From the NCBI RefSeq assembly GCF_037975245.1, contig NC_092582.1, positions 13,266,077 to 13,330,076 on the forward strand: a DNA stretch of 64,000 bases, in the 5' to 3' direction. Shown here piece after piece: positions 50,701 to 53,315 of the stretch. The DNA is from Apostichopus japonicus. Taxonomy: Eukaryota; Echinodermata; Holothuroidea; Aspidochirotida; Stichopodidae. Below the pieces are notes generated by a model, which ran no database searches, was not told the origin of the DNA, and worked only from the letters and a program-made list of their open reading frames with translations. Numbering within the stretch: position 1 is the first letter of the stretch; each line of letters starts with the position of its first letter. Position numbers and translations under genes: made by a program.

Positions 50701-51948
50701 AACCTTTCCTACCTTATTCCATTGCATAGACATATATCACTGATATTATGATATCACTTTAAATTCATGAATATTAAAGAGAAATGAGACCAAATTTATG
50801 CCATAAGACCCTCCAGGGGTTTTGTGTATTAAAAACATACTTGTTGCACACAACTATACATGCATGTACACAGAGCTTAGTTAAGACTTGACAAAAAAAA
50901 CATAACTTCAGTTAAGATTTGAAACAAGAAATGAACTTCATAAATGGACAAGTGTGGAACATGTCATGGGAATTAAATGGTATTTCTTTCCCCCTGTAAT
51001 GTAGTGACCACATAAGTGTATTAGTGAAATGGTTTTTAACCAATTATTGTGTGCAGCCAAGTTCCAACATCGACAAAAATATCATCCAGAAAATTATTGT
51101 TTTTCTGTTTAAGCATAATCAGCTCTTTGAGATCACTCAAAAGAGCATGAAACAATATCTTTCAAACTTTTGAAATTTCTCCTCATTTTGTAACTCCTGA
51201 ACTTTACTATTCAATTTAATTTCATGAATTGGCTTCTTAAGGCACTGGCAAAAGTAGGGTGCTGAGGGGCTGCAGCTTCCTGCAGCTAGGCTGCATAGGA
51301 TGTAATCTTATGTGCTATGCAGTTTCACACTGCTGGTCTGCCTCTATTGTTTAATTTTCACTCAGCCTGCAGGGGATGGCCTCTATTGTTTAATTTTCAT
51401 TCAGCCTGCAGGGGATGGCCTCTATTGTTTAATTTTCATTCATCCTGCAGGGGATGGCCTCTATTGTTTATTTTCATTCAGCCTGCAGGGGATGGCCTCT
51501 ATTGTTTAATTTTTTATTCAGCCTGCAGGGGATGGCCTCTATTGTTTAATTTTCATTCAGCCTGCAGGGGATGGCCTCTATTTGTTTGATATTCATTCAG
51601 CTTCGCTGCAGGGGATTTTGCAGCTGCTGCAACTTTTCTCTTTGCCACAGTACTTGATGGATATTTAGTATAAATATAGTATCACAAATATATCAGTCTA
51701 TACAAAAAAAAAGCTAAATAACCAACAGTTTAACTGGAAGATATTACAGTTTTTAAATTTCCGACAAGACACCACAAATTTGTTGTCATGCTTTTTTGTT
51801 CTTTCTACAGTTTATGGGACAGCCCGATGAAAACCCTTACTACAACGACACACAAAACTTGCAGCCAGCTTTCCTGCAAAGTTTCAACCCAGCAGGTTAC
51901 CCCATACCTAGGCCACGGTACCACTACAATCACCAGCAGTATGACTGA
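122..51948 (+). CDS. Giant multidomain mucin/adhesion receptor (MUC4/Mesh-like), 5'-partial, 54 exons
   Basis: Exons: 122-307, 960-1171, 2138-2300, 3172-3291, 3936-4079, 4685-4861, 5633-5803, 6591-6704, 7188-7307, 7988-8142, 8527-8691, 9705-9866, 10517-11021, 11774-11968, 12417-12536, 13948-14156, 15352-15436, 16357-16527, 17900-18016, 18724-18993, 20099-20248, 21330-21511, 22460-22646, 23286-23432, 24213-24344, 24570-24692, 24962-25210, 25735-25863, 27168-27293, 28446-28568, 29207-29329, 29872-29991, 30520-30642, 31474-31599, 32296-32421, 32902-33021, 33529-33645, 34233-34358, 34707-34844, 35469-35714, 36313-36444, 37268-37384, 37886-38008, 38497-38612, 39621-39858, 40649-40780, 41125-41250, 41894-42027, 43293-43548, 44210-44285, 45412-45800, 46969-47312, 47582-47683, 51811-51948. 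Every exon has AG/GT borders and phases match throughout, giving 2,964 residues plus a TGA stop. The first exon enters in phase 1, so the start lies outside the window. NIDO-AMOP-VWD followed by EGFs and a transmembrane helix is the core of vertebrate MUC4 and insect Mesh; the flanking modules go well beyond either. I infer a type I membrane protein. Whether a cell makes one transcript or several isoforms cannot be seen. Confidence 0.92.
960..1171 (+). CDS. Exon encoding a TIL (trypsin-inhibitor-like) domain
   Basis: The sequence from [20 protein letters not shown] to [17 protein letters not shown] has the Cys-rich pattern of a TIL domain. It directly follows C8, the usual VWD-C8-TIL order. 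The exon is entered in phase 1 and leaves in phase 0. TIL here is most likely structural rather than inhibitory, as in other VWD-C8-TIL proteins. Confidence 0.85.
1318..1440. repeat. Unnamed interspersed repeat, copy 1
   Basis: CGAGCACTCAGCAGTATGGA, ATATCATGTTTCTATCAGAT, TTAGGAACTGTTCATACT and GAGCTCTTTGAAGCATGATA are matched with few differences at 7485-7600. Confidence 0.65.
1602..1848 (+). repeat. tRNA-derived SINE (family 1), + copy
   Basis: It starts GGAGTGTTAGCTCAGTGG, which holds a pol III A box. The B-box region here is degraded (CCCGAATTCTAGTCACTC); other copies read CGAGTTCGAGTCACTCC. A body with GTTGACAATTGACAATTC and a 3' end AAAATACATACATAC follow. This is the only copy in the + orientation. 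Confidence 0.88.
2138..2300 (+). CDS. Exon encoding TILa-like segment plus EGF-like module
   Basis: The first part, [19 protein letters not shown] and the following [18 protein letters not shown], resembles the short TILa/VWC-like segment that follows TIL in FCGBP and zonadhesin. The end, [15 protein letters not shown], is the C-terminal half of an EGF. The exon is entered in phase 0 after an AG at 2136-2137 and leaves in phase 1 at GTAAGG. Confidence 0.8.
3172..4079 (+). CDS. Two LDL-receptor class A repeats (exons 3172-3291 and 3936-4079)
   Basis: The first exon reads [20 protein letters not shown] followed by [19 protein letters not shown]. The second has [13 protein letters not shown], then [20 protein letters not shown]. 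Both carry six Cys and the acidic calcium cage (DxSDE, DGYDE). Each exon is a phase 1-1 module. LDLa repeats bind ligands in a calcium-dependent way; no ligand can be inferred here. Confidence 0.88.
4685..5803 (+). CDS. Two sushi/CCP modules (exons 4685-4861 and 5633-5803)
   Basis: The first reads [20 protein letters not shown] then [20 protein letters not shown] and ends with SPVCL. The second reads [20 protein letters not shown], then [20 protein letters not shown], ending with LSYCQ. Four Cys and the Y..GD.V.Y.C..GY pattern mark sushi domains. The first has an extra Cys in CNGSC. In exon 4685 the true frame is not the longest open frame; it is fixed by phase 1 on both sides. Confidence 0.86.
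6155..6440. repeat. AT-rich ACAATAT microsatellite/minisatellite
   Basis: Tracts of ACAATATAAT, CTACAATACAATA and TATTCCATGTAATATAC recur. A larger unit near 6295-6365 is duplicated almost perfectly. Open frames here are artefacts of the repeat. Confidence 0.8.
6591..7307 (+). CDS. EGF and calcium-binding EGF (exons 6591-6704 and 7188-7307)
   Basis: The first exon encodes [19 protein letters not shown] with an EGF tail ending GWMGATCEE. The second begins [19 protein letters not shown] and ends [10 protein letters not shown], a typical calcium-binding EGF with the DIDEC start. Both are phase 1-1 modules. The donor region of the second exon has degenerate copies further into the next intron (see findings). 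Confidence 0.88.
7485..7600. repeat. Unnamed interspersed repeat, copy 2
   Basis: AGAGCACTCGTATTGTCAGT, AGCAGTATGAATATCATGTT and GGTTAGGAACTGTTTGTACT match the copy at 1318-1440 in the same orientation. Confidence 0.65.
7988..11021 (+). CDS. NIDO domain (exons 7988-8142, 8527-8691, 9705-9866 and start of 10517-11021)
   Basis: Four exons joined in phase 0 encode a nidogen-type extracellular domain. Visible landmarks are [14 protein letters not shown], then [52 protein letters not shown], and [20 protein letters not shown]. The PFW(T/A)D motif and the pattern 'TTW..VI.W' then 'NTFQ..LATDG..SFAI' are hallmarks of NIDO in nidogen, MUC4, SNED1 and Mesh. It is probably a protein-interaction domain acting outside the cell. 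Confidence 0.9.
10517..12536 (+). CDS. End of NIDO plus AMOP-containing segment (exons 10517-11021, 11774-11968, 12417-12536)
   Basis: The AMOP core is in the large exon: [17 protein letters not shown] followed by [20 protein letters not shown]. The next exons give [20 protein letters not shown], then [16 protein letters not shown] and a final [19 protein letters not shown]4-type proteins have the same order, with a YDLAPRxxCC block and a short 'RRP...C.GY.PP' block just before VWD. The large 505-nt exon is the longest coding exon in the gene. Confidence 0.88.
11160..11580. repeat. Degenerate repeat of GCTGTACATTG-type words
   Basis: Many variants of GCTGTACAT, GTGGTACCATTTTTTACAT and TTTACATTGG recur at spacings of about 20-30 bases. 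It fills much of the intron between 11021 and 11774 and codes for nothing recognisable. Confidence 0.65.
12578..12946 (+). mobile_element. MITE family M1, full copy
   Basis: It begins TTAAAGGCATTGAAGACTCG and ends CAGTCTTCACACCCTTTAAA, giving imperfect terminal inverted repeats of about 18 bases flanked by TTAA. The interior carries the family landmarks CTACAAAATGCAGACAGTAA and GGGATCGATGGTGGTG. There is no coding capacity. The TTAA borders suggest piggyBac-type mobilisation. Confidence 0.75.
13789..13839. repeat. Tandem duplication of about 25 bp
   Basis: TGTCGACGAGTAAACTAGTA then TGATG occurs twice in direct succession, ahead of the first VWD exon. Confidence 0.8.
13948..18016 (+). CDS. 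VWD domain with GDPH motif (exons 13948-14156, 15352-15436, 16357-16527, 17900-18016)
   Basis: The domain starts [20 protein letters not shown] and continues through [33 protein letters not shown] and [16 protein letters not shown]. It ends [20 protein letters not shown] and FFTFGELW, the last residue being completed by the next exon. This is the MUC4-type VWD, including 'GLxGVWN.N..DDF..PNG' and 'F.FG..W'. GDPH is the sequence at which MUC4, MUC2 and others can be cleaved between Asp and Pro. The gene carries no C8 after this VWD, as in MUC4. Confidence 0.9.
14237..14475 (-). repeat. tRNA-derived SINE (family 1)
   Basis: Reverse-strand copy with (GTAT)n at its left end, the CTCCTGCAAGCAGGAACTCG body and the tRNA-like head at the right. 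It lies in the intron after the first VWD exon. Confidence 0.87.
16631..16780. repeat. Long imperfect palindrome (about 52-bp arms)
   Basis: Arms 16643-16694 and 16708-16761 are inverted copies (GTGCAATAGTGCAAATATTT and its complement), with a 13-base loop. Weaker pairing continues outward to 16631 and 16780. It could form a strong hairpin and probably belongs to a foldback or MITE-like insertion ending near 17014. Confidence 0.82.
17047..17387 (-). mobile_element. MITE family M1, reverse copy
   Basis: Reverse complement of the family, from GTTTGAAGACTAACGCAAAA to AGAGCGCGGCTTCTTTAAAG. The last dozen bases of one inverted repeat are altered. It sits inside a TAGTA-type microsatellite. Confidence 0.72.
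18152..18201. repeat. Short tandem repeat, 18-bp unit, three copies
   Basis: AGGTACCTGGAACGAACC is repeated almost three times in the intron after 18016. Confidence 0.85.
18724..18993 (+). CDS. Post-VWD spacer exon with dibasic RKRR site
   Basis: The exon completes the VWD motif [10 protein letters not shown]. It then reads [20 protein letters not shown], a short Cys pair ([15 protein letters not shown]) and an Ala/Asn/Gln/Glu-rich stretch to AAEMML. RKRR fits the furin consensus R-X-(K/R)-R. The distal half matches MUC4-like 'C..D..C.FD' segments between VWD and the next domain. Confidence 0.82.
19370..19485 (+). repeat. Possible 3' end of a non-LTR retroelement
   Basis: GGAGTCTCCTACTTTG and AAGCCTTGCAGGCTT, followed by TATAGGAGACTTCC, form a nested stem-loop. 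TTGTAAATTGTGATAAAACA and an ACAAA-rich tail follow. A hairpin before an A-rich simple tail is common at LINE 3' ends; no reverse transcriptase is present. Confidence 0.4.
20099..21511 (+). CDS. Cadherin-like (CADG/Ig-fold) domain leading into EGF (exons 20099-20248, 21330-21511)
   Basis: Residues [20 protein letters not shown] and [20 protein letters not shown], then [20 protein letters not shown] and [16 protein letters not shown], follow the 'A.VG..F.Y.V.A.DP....V.Y.L' pattern of dystroglycan-type cadherin-like domains. Such a domain stands between VWD and EGF in several MUC4/Mesh relatives. The end, NCQNNGTC, opens the first EGF of the membrane-proximal half. Confidence 0.75.
20379..20600. 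repeat. Interspersed repeat with TATATAGCGC...GCGCTTTACA module
   Basis: It begins with (AAT)n, then GACTTATATAGCGCCAAATC and CACGGCGCTTTACAAAG, followed by TTAATTTACAAAAGAACAAG. A second copy is at 39985-40180. It is a dispersed element without coding capacity; the right border is uncertain. Confidence 0.65.
21017..21260 (-). repeat. tRNA-derived SINE (family 1)
   Basis: Full-length reverse copy. The head reads GGGAGTGTTAGCACAGTGG on the reverse strand, with the B box GAGTTCGAGTCACTC intact. It lies in the intron between the two cadherin-like exons. Confidence 0.88.
21330..22646 (+). CDS. Two EGF modules spanning exons 21330-21511 and 22460-22646
   Basis: The first EGF is split by a phase-0 intron: [16 protein letters not shown] in the first exon and [15 protein letters not shown] in the second. 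The second EGF is [15 protein letters not shown], then [20 protein letters not shown]. The 'CFPGV.C' start and 'CG.CP.G..GDG..C' end resemble the EGF that precedes calcium-binding EGFs in thrombospondins. Confidence 0.82.
21636..21876 (-). repeat. tRNA-derived SINE (family 1)
   Basis: Full-length reverse copy with a (TATG)n tail. It lies in the intron after 21511, about 370 bases from the previous copy and in the same orientation. Confidence 0.88.
22686..23150. repeat. Degenerate minisatellite (about 55-60 bp units)
   Basis: Repeated motif GGGATACTGTAGACCCACTG, then ATAGGATATAGGTGTGGTGG, with many variants. It lies in the intron after the exon ending at 22646. Confidence 0.8.
23286..38008 (+). 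CDS. Array of 22 EGF-like modules on 20 exons
   Basis: Twenty phase 1-1 exons from 23286-23432 to 37886-38008 encode 22 EGFs. Eighteen exons hold one module; 24962-25210 and 35469-35714 hold two. Nearly all begin D-(I/V/L/F)-(N/D)-E-C and carry the (D/N)..G.(Y/F).C core, so most should bind calcium and form a stiff rod, as in fibrillin and Notch. The module at 30520-30642 starts [10 protein letters not shown] instead and lacks the calcium consensus. The module at 33529-33645 starts DFNEC and that at 37268-37384 starts DFDEC. Donors are mostly GTAAG(A/T); weaker ones are GTAACA (31600 and 35715), GTATTT (34845) and GTCAGT (34359). Confidence 0.93.
23939..24095. repeat. Degenerate AAGTAATGTCTCATGTACT repeat
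   Basis: Several variants of CTAAGTAATGGTCTAAGTAA and GTCTCATGTACTAAG recur in the intron before 24213. Confidence 0.75.
24905..24961 (+). pseudogene. Remnant of an EGF exon start just before exon 24962
   Basis: CTCCAGATATTGACGAGTGG copies the acceptor and opening codons of a calcium-binding EGF exon, but the expected Cys codon is Trp and an in-frame TGA follows after a few codons. The true acceptor is 55 bases downstream. Confidence 0.7.
25864..27167 (+). other. Introns of the giant gene with no clear content
   Basis: This 1.3-kb intron holds only the possible retroelement tail near 26928. Others of more than 300 bases where I saw nothing beyond AT-rich sequence are 308-959, 2301-3171, 3292-3935, 4080-4684, 4862-5632, 8692-9704, 9867-10516, 15437-16356, 28569-29206, 33646-34232, 34845-35468, 35715-36312, 36445-37267, 38009-38496, 40781-41124, 41251-41893 and 43549-44209. 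A (TA)n tract lies at about 34600-34645. Confidence 0.6.
26928..26995 (+). repeat. Possible 3' tail of a dispersed retroelement
   Basis: TAAAGTGCTTTGAGATATTC and TGTAAAGCACTTTTATAAAT followed by AAATA form the kind of 'AAAGCGCTTTGAGA...AAAGCGCTATATAAATAAA' tail seen on dispersed elements in many animals. Body not recognised. Confidence 0.35.
27313..27784. repeat. Tandem duplication of about 236 bp
   Basis: Two copies, 27313-27548 and 27549-27784, share ATCCAGAAAACCAAAAGACA, GTAATGATTCTGAATTATCT and CACTTTATGGATGTCTCCTT. Each contains a C-rich tract of differing length. Confidence 0.85.
27941..28168 (-). repeat. tRNA-derived SINE (family 1), head truncated
   Basis: Reverse copy. The tail, body and B-box part are present, but the A-box end is lost and replaced by GATAACCGGC. 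It was probably truncated or recombined after insertion. Confidence 0.85.
30864..31217 (+). mobile_element. MITE family M1
   Basis: It begins ATGCATTGAAGACTCGCC and ends GCGCGAGTCTTCACACCC before TTTAAAG. The interior matches the copy at 12578 almost base for base. It lies in an intron of the EGF array. Confidence 0.75.
31984..32206 (-). repeat. tRNA-derived SINE (family 1) with altered tail
   Basis: Reverse copy. A segment of about 60 bases with TTTATATAGTGC and ATAGCGCT separates its (TATG)n tail (near 31917) from the body at 31984. See findings. Confidence 0.85.
33071..33128 (-). repeat. Single copy of the 51341 minisatellite element
   Basis: On the reverse strand it reads CAATAGAGG's complement, then ATTCATTCAGCCTCGCTGCA and GGGGATTTTGCAACTGCTGC, matching 51577-51640. 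Confidence 0.7.
37425..37850. repeat. Degenerate TTGATTGA-rich repeat
   Basis: Irregular repeats of ATTGATTGAATGATGCATTG and AGTCAGTTAATTGCTTGA fill most of the intron between 37384 and 37886. Confidence 0.7.
38497..39858 (+). CDS. First SEA domain (exons 38497-38612 and 39621-39858)
   Basis: [40 protein letters not shown] and [20 protein letters not shown] match the SEA pattern: a beta strand 'F....', the helix 'L...LV.LF..S', then the 'V..C....DGL.I.F.A.L' strand. The position normally occupied by the self-cleaving G-S is G-L here, so cleavage is unlikely. The phase-0 intron inside the domain holds a tandem array copied from the exon border and a hAT-like element. Confidence 0.82.
38613..39140 (+). 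repeat. Tandem array of about 105-bp units copied from an exon-intron border
   Basis: Units of about 105 bases carry GTTCTTCAAAATGATGTGAG, nearly the end of exon 38497-38612 with its donor. Copied donor-like sites fall at 38647, 38752, 38857, 38962 and 39066; the real one is at 38613. The units are highly alike, so the expansion is recent. Confidence 0.88.
39179..39514. mobile_element. hAT-like MITE (336 bp)
   Basis: The ends are CAGGGGTGGGCAACCT and GGTTGCCCAGCCCTG, inverted. Flanking octamers are CGATAAAT (39171) and CGATAGAT (39515), an 8-base duplication with one difference. The interior is rich in GCGGCCCGC. It lies in the intron of the first SEA domain. Confidence 0.85.
39985..40180. 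repeat. Interspersed repeat with TATATAGTGC...GCGCTTTACA module
   Basis: An (AAT)n/(AATAATTATAATGAC)n microsatellite leads into ATACTTATATAGTGCCAAAT, AAGGCGCTTTACAAATAAAG and TTAATTTACAAAAGAACAAG. It matches the copy at 20379 over roughly 150 bases. Confidence 0.65.
40649..41250 (+). CDS. Two EGF modules between the SEA domains (exons 40649-40780, 41125-41250)
   Basis: The first reads [20 protein letters not shown] with the tail [11 protein letters not shown]. The second reads [20 protein letters not shown] with the tail [12 protein letters not shown]. Both are phase 1-1 modules. Only the second has the full calcium-binding start. Confidence 0.88.
41894..43548 (+). CDS. Second SEA domain (exons 41894-42027 and 43293-43548)
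   Basis: The segment runs [40 protein letters not shown], and [20 protein letters not shown] followed by [10 protein letters not shown]. It shows the SEA elements, including 'C.V..F..GS..V.W.I.F'. Gly-Ser is kept at the site of SEA autoproteolysis (GSIQV instead of the usual GSVVV). The domain is split by a phase-0 intron at the same structural place as the first SEA. Confidence 0.83.
42320..42532 (-). repeat. tRNA-derived SINE (family 1), internally deleted
   Basis: Reverse copy lacking the GTCAATTGTCAACAACTC stretch present in others. A and B boxes are recognisable. It lies in the intron of the second SEA domain. Confidence 0.86.
42879..43268 (+). mobile_element. MITE family M1 with a small palindromic insertion
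   Basis: It begins TTAAAGGCATTGAAGACTCG and ends GAGTCTTCACTCCCTCCGG before TTAA. It carries a 26-base hairpin at 43030-43055. Its right end is only about 25 bases from the next exon (43293). Confidence 0.73.
44210..45800 (+). CDS. Last EGF and Thr/Ser-rich mucin-like stalk (exons 44210-44285, 45412-45800)
   Basis: An EGF is split by the only phase-2 intron of the gene: [20 protein letters not shown] before it and [12 protein letters not shown] after it. About 115 residues rich in Thr, Ser, Val and Glu follow, with degenerate repeats such as [14 protein letters not shown] and [17 protein letters not shown]. Such a stretch is a good substrate for mucin-type O-glycosylation and would hold the domains away from the membrane. 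It ends with an acidic patch (KEEEEYTTV). Confidence 0.87.
44470..44880. repeat. (TA)n-rich satellite with TCTATTAGGATAAATA units
   Basis: ATAAATATATATATA tracts are separated by AGTCTATTAGGAT-like spacers at irregular intervals. Low-complexity intronic DNA. Confidence 0.8.
46143..46535 (-). repeat. Second tRNA-derived SINE-like element
   Basis: Read on the reverse strand, the element begins GGCGTTGTGGTCAATACAAG, has TGGTTAAGGCAGTGGACTTG and a B-box-like ACATGTTCGAGCCCTGG, and ends in GCGCTATATAAATAATGG. The head resembles a tRNA with a long variable region. Its tail module ATATAGCGC...GCGCTTTACA recurs at 20395 and 40055. Confidence 0.7.
46969..47312 (+). CDS. Transmembrane helix and proximal cytoplasmic tail
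   Basis: The exon begins [19 protein letters not shown], continues [20 protein letters not shown] and then turns basic and hydrophilic (KKYRNRNNY). The hydrophobic run of about 25 residues followed by Lys/Arg fits a type I membrane anchor with the stop-transfer side in the cytosol. The tail holds a Tyr/Asp cluster, [17 protein letters not shown], and ends with a short amphipathic [10 protein letters not shown]. Entered in phase 1, left in phase 0. Confidence 0.9.
47582..51948 (+). CDS. Distal cytoplasmic tail and stop (exons 47582-47683 and 51811-51948)
   Basis: The first exon encodes [20 protein letters not shown] and [14 protein letters not shown]. The last encodes [20 protein letters not shown] and [20 protein letters not shown], then Asp and TGA at 51946. 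NPYY matches the NPXY motif that binds PTB proteins and the endocytic machinery. The 4.1-kb intron between the two exons holds a nested pair of transposons and a minisatellite. Confidence 0.87.
47719..50515 (+). mobile_element. MITE family M1 split by a 2.4-kb insertion
   Basis: The left part, 47719-48014, runs to CTAACACTTCTGTTA. The right part, 50441-50515, resumes at TTACACCTCATTAGAAACTA and ends at GTCTTCACACCCTCTAAAG. The intervening 48015-50440 is a separate transposon. Confidence 0.85.
48015..50440. mobile_element. Non-autonomous Harbinger-like DNA transposon (2,426 bp)
   Basis: The left end, GGGAAGCCTCGCAAATCTAA, is repeated inverted at the right end, with similarity continuing to about 45 bases (CCGGGCCGG on both sides). 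The 3-base TTA target duplication is at 48012-48014 and 50441-50443. No open frame inside resembles a transposase; the longest is 85 codons. A 3-bp TWA duplication is typical of PIF/Harbinger; family assignment beyond this is inference. Confidence 0.85.
51341..51615. repeat. Minisatellite, about six units of 39 bp
   Basis: Units read CCTCTATTGTTTAATTTTCA then TTCAGCCTGCAGGGGATGG. The array lies in the last intron of the giant gene. A single reverse copy of the same element is at 33071-33128. Confidence 0.85.
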
Positions 51949-53235
51949 ATTAATATTTACAGTGGTATTATAAATCTATTAAATTGATAAGTATATAAAG
52001 TTTAAAAGAAGTATACACAGCAAACTAAAATAAATGAAATAGCATTTGTTAATAGTTTTTTCACATGAATGTTTGTTGCTGATGTTATCGTCAGGATTTT
52101 TTTAATCCTAAAATAACTGTTCATCTTCAAAACTGAATTGGGGGCAGGAACCTCATTCTATTTTTTTAAATTATTTCTTTGGTATATCATTGTTGGTTGA
52201 AGAATCCTTTAATTAGAATTCCTGCTATCATTATTCTTTCTCAATGGTTGAAACATTTGCGTAAGAAGAAAGGAAGAGACACATCTTCATCAGGATAACT
52301 ACGGTTTTGATAGTTAAATCAACATCTCATAAGGTTATGTTCCACATTGGCTTAAATGTTTTAGCATTTAGGTTCTGCACTTTTGTGATTTTTTTCTGCA
52401 TAATGCCATGGTTTAACCAGTACTACAGTATACTACCAATACTACAATACTATGACCAATACTACAATATCAAAATGACCAGCGACCTTCAAAGATGACG
52501 TGAGAGGTATTTTGTTTTTCACCCTTCTTCTCAGTCTAGGTGTGAAAATACCTCGGGAATTTCATAGTTTCCTACTCGAAAGAGACTGCAATGAAGGCGA
52601 GACTAGCCACCAAGACTATCCATAAACTCTAAATAAAGAACATAAACAGATCCTCTCCAACGAGTAAATTATTATCGCCTGTCGTGGCTACACAGAAAAT
52701 GATTATTGCATACCTTATTATGACCAGTATTTAGTAAACTTATAATTATACAATTATTTGCCAACGTGCTTTCACAGGAAGAGTAGAAACTTTTCTTGAG
52801 TTGTACAGTACTTTGGTTGCGTCATGTCAATCATCATGAAAACGATGTCACATTTTTTATGAAACATTGGTTATTTACATATTTCATGGATGTTTCAGCA
52901 GTTGCACGTTAAATCTTTTTTTTAATTTTTTATTTCAAAACATGTATTTTTATCTTACCGTCTGTCATCTGTTTTAGCTTTCTAGTTTACTTCTAGTACA
53001 TCTTTTTGTAGCTTTTTTTCGATATATTAACATATTTTTCAGTGTTGTATTTTAACATTTGTAAAGAAAATCAGCTGATATCTATACTATTTACGAACTC
53101 CTTGCTGGGAAATAAATGTTCTCCGTCCTTGTTTTTTTATATATATATATATAAATGTATATTTTGGTATTGGAGGCTATTTAGCATTATTTTTGTAGAT
53201 TGAGACAAACAAATAATAAAGAAAGAAAAGAAAAC
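51949..53235 (+). other. Probable 3' UTR of the giant gene with several poly(A) signals
   Basis: After the stop at 51948 the sequence is AT-rich and has no further open frame of note. AATAAA occurs at 52029, 52632, 53111 and 53215. Use of the last would end the transcript within a few tens of bases of the opposite gene's stop codon at 53248. Which signal is used cannot be read from the sequence. Confidence 0.6.
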
Positions 53236-53247
53236 ACGTCGGTATTT
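52910..53247 (-). other. Probable 3' UTR of the EGFL7-type gene
   Basis: On the - strand the first AATAAA after the stop that I can see is at 52934-52929 (TTTATT on the + strand). If used, the transcript would end near 52910 and overlap the 3' UTR of the converging giant gene by up to about 300 bases. Confidence 0.4.
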
Positions 53248-53315
53248 TCATCTAAATCCGTTGTTGGGTTGTCTTCTATACTGTGTGCGTTGGTTCCTTT
53301 GATTCCTACATGTAC
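53248..53315 (-). CDS. EGFL7: Last coding exon of the EGFL7-type gene
   Basis: A split Cys codon joins LEEERLEG to CTCRNQRNQRTQYRRQ and PNNGFR before the stop. Human EGFL7 ends with a short Cys-X-Cys and basic residues; here the basic tail is longer. It may bind matrix or heparan sulfate, which is inference from charge only. Confidence 0.87.
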
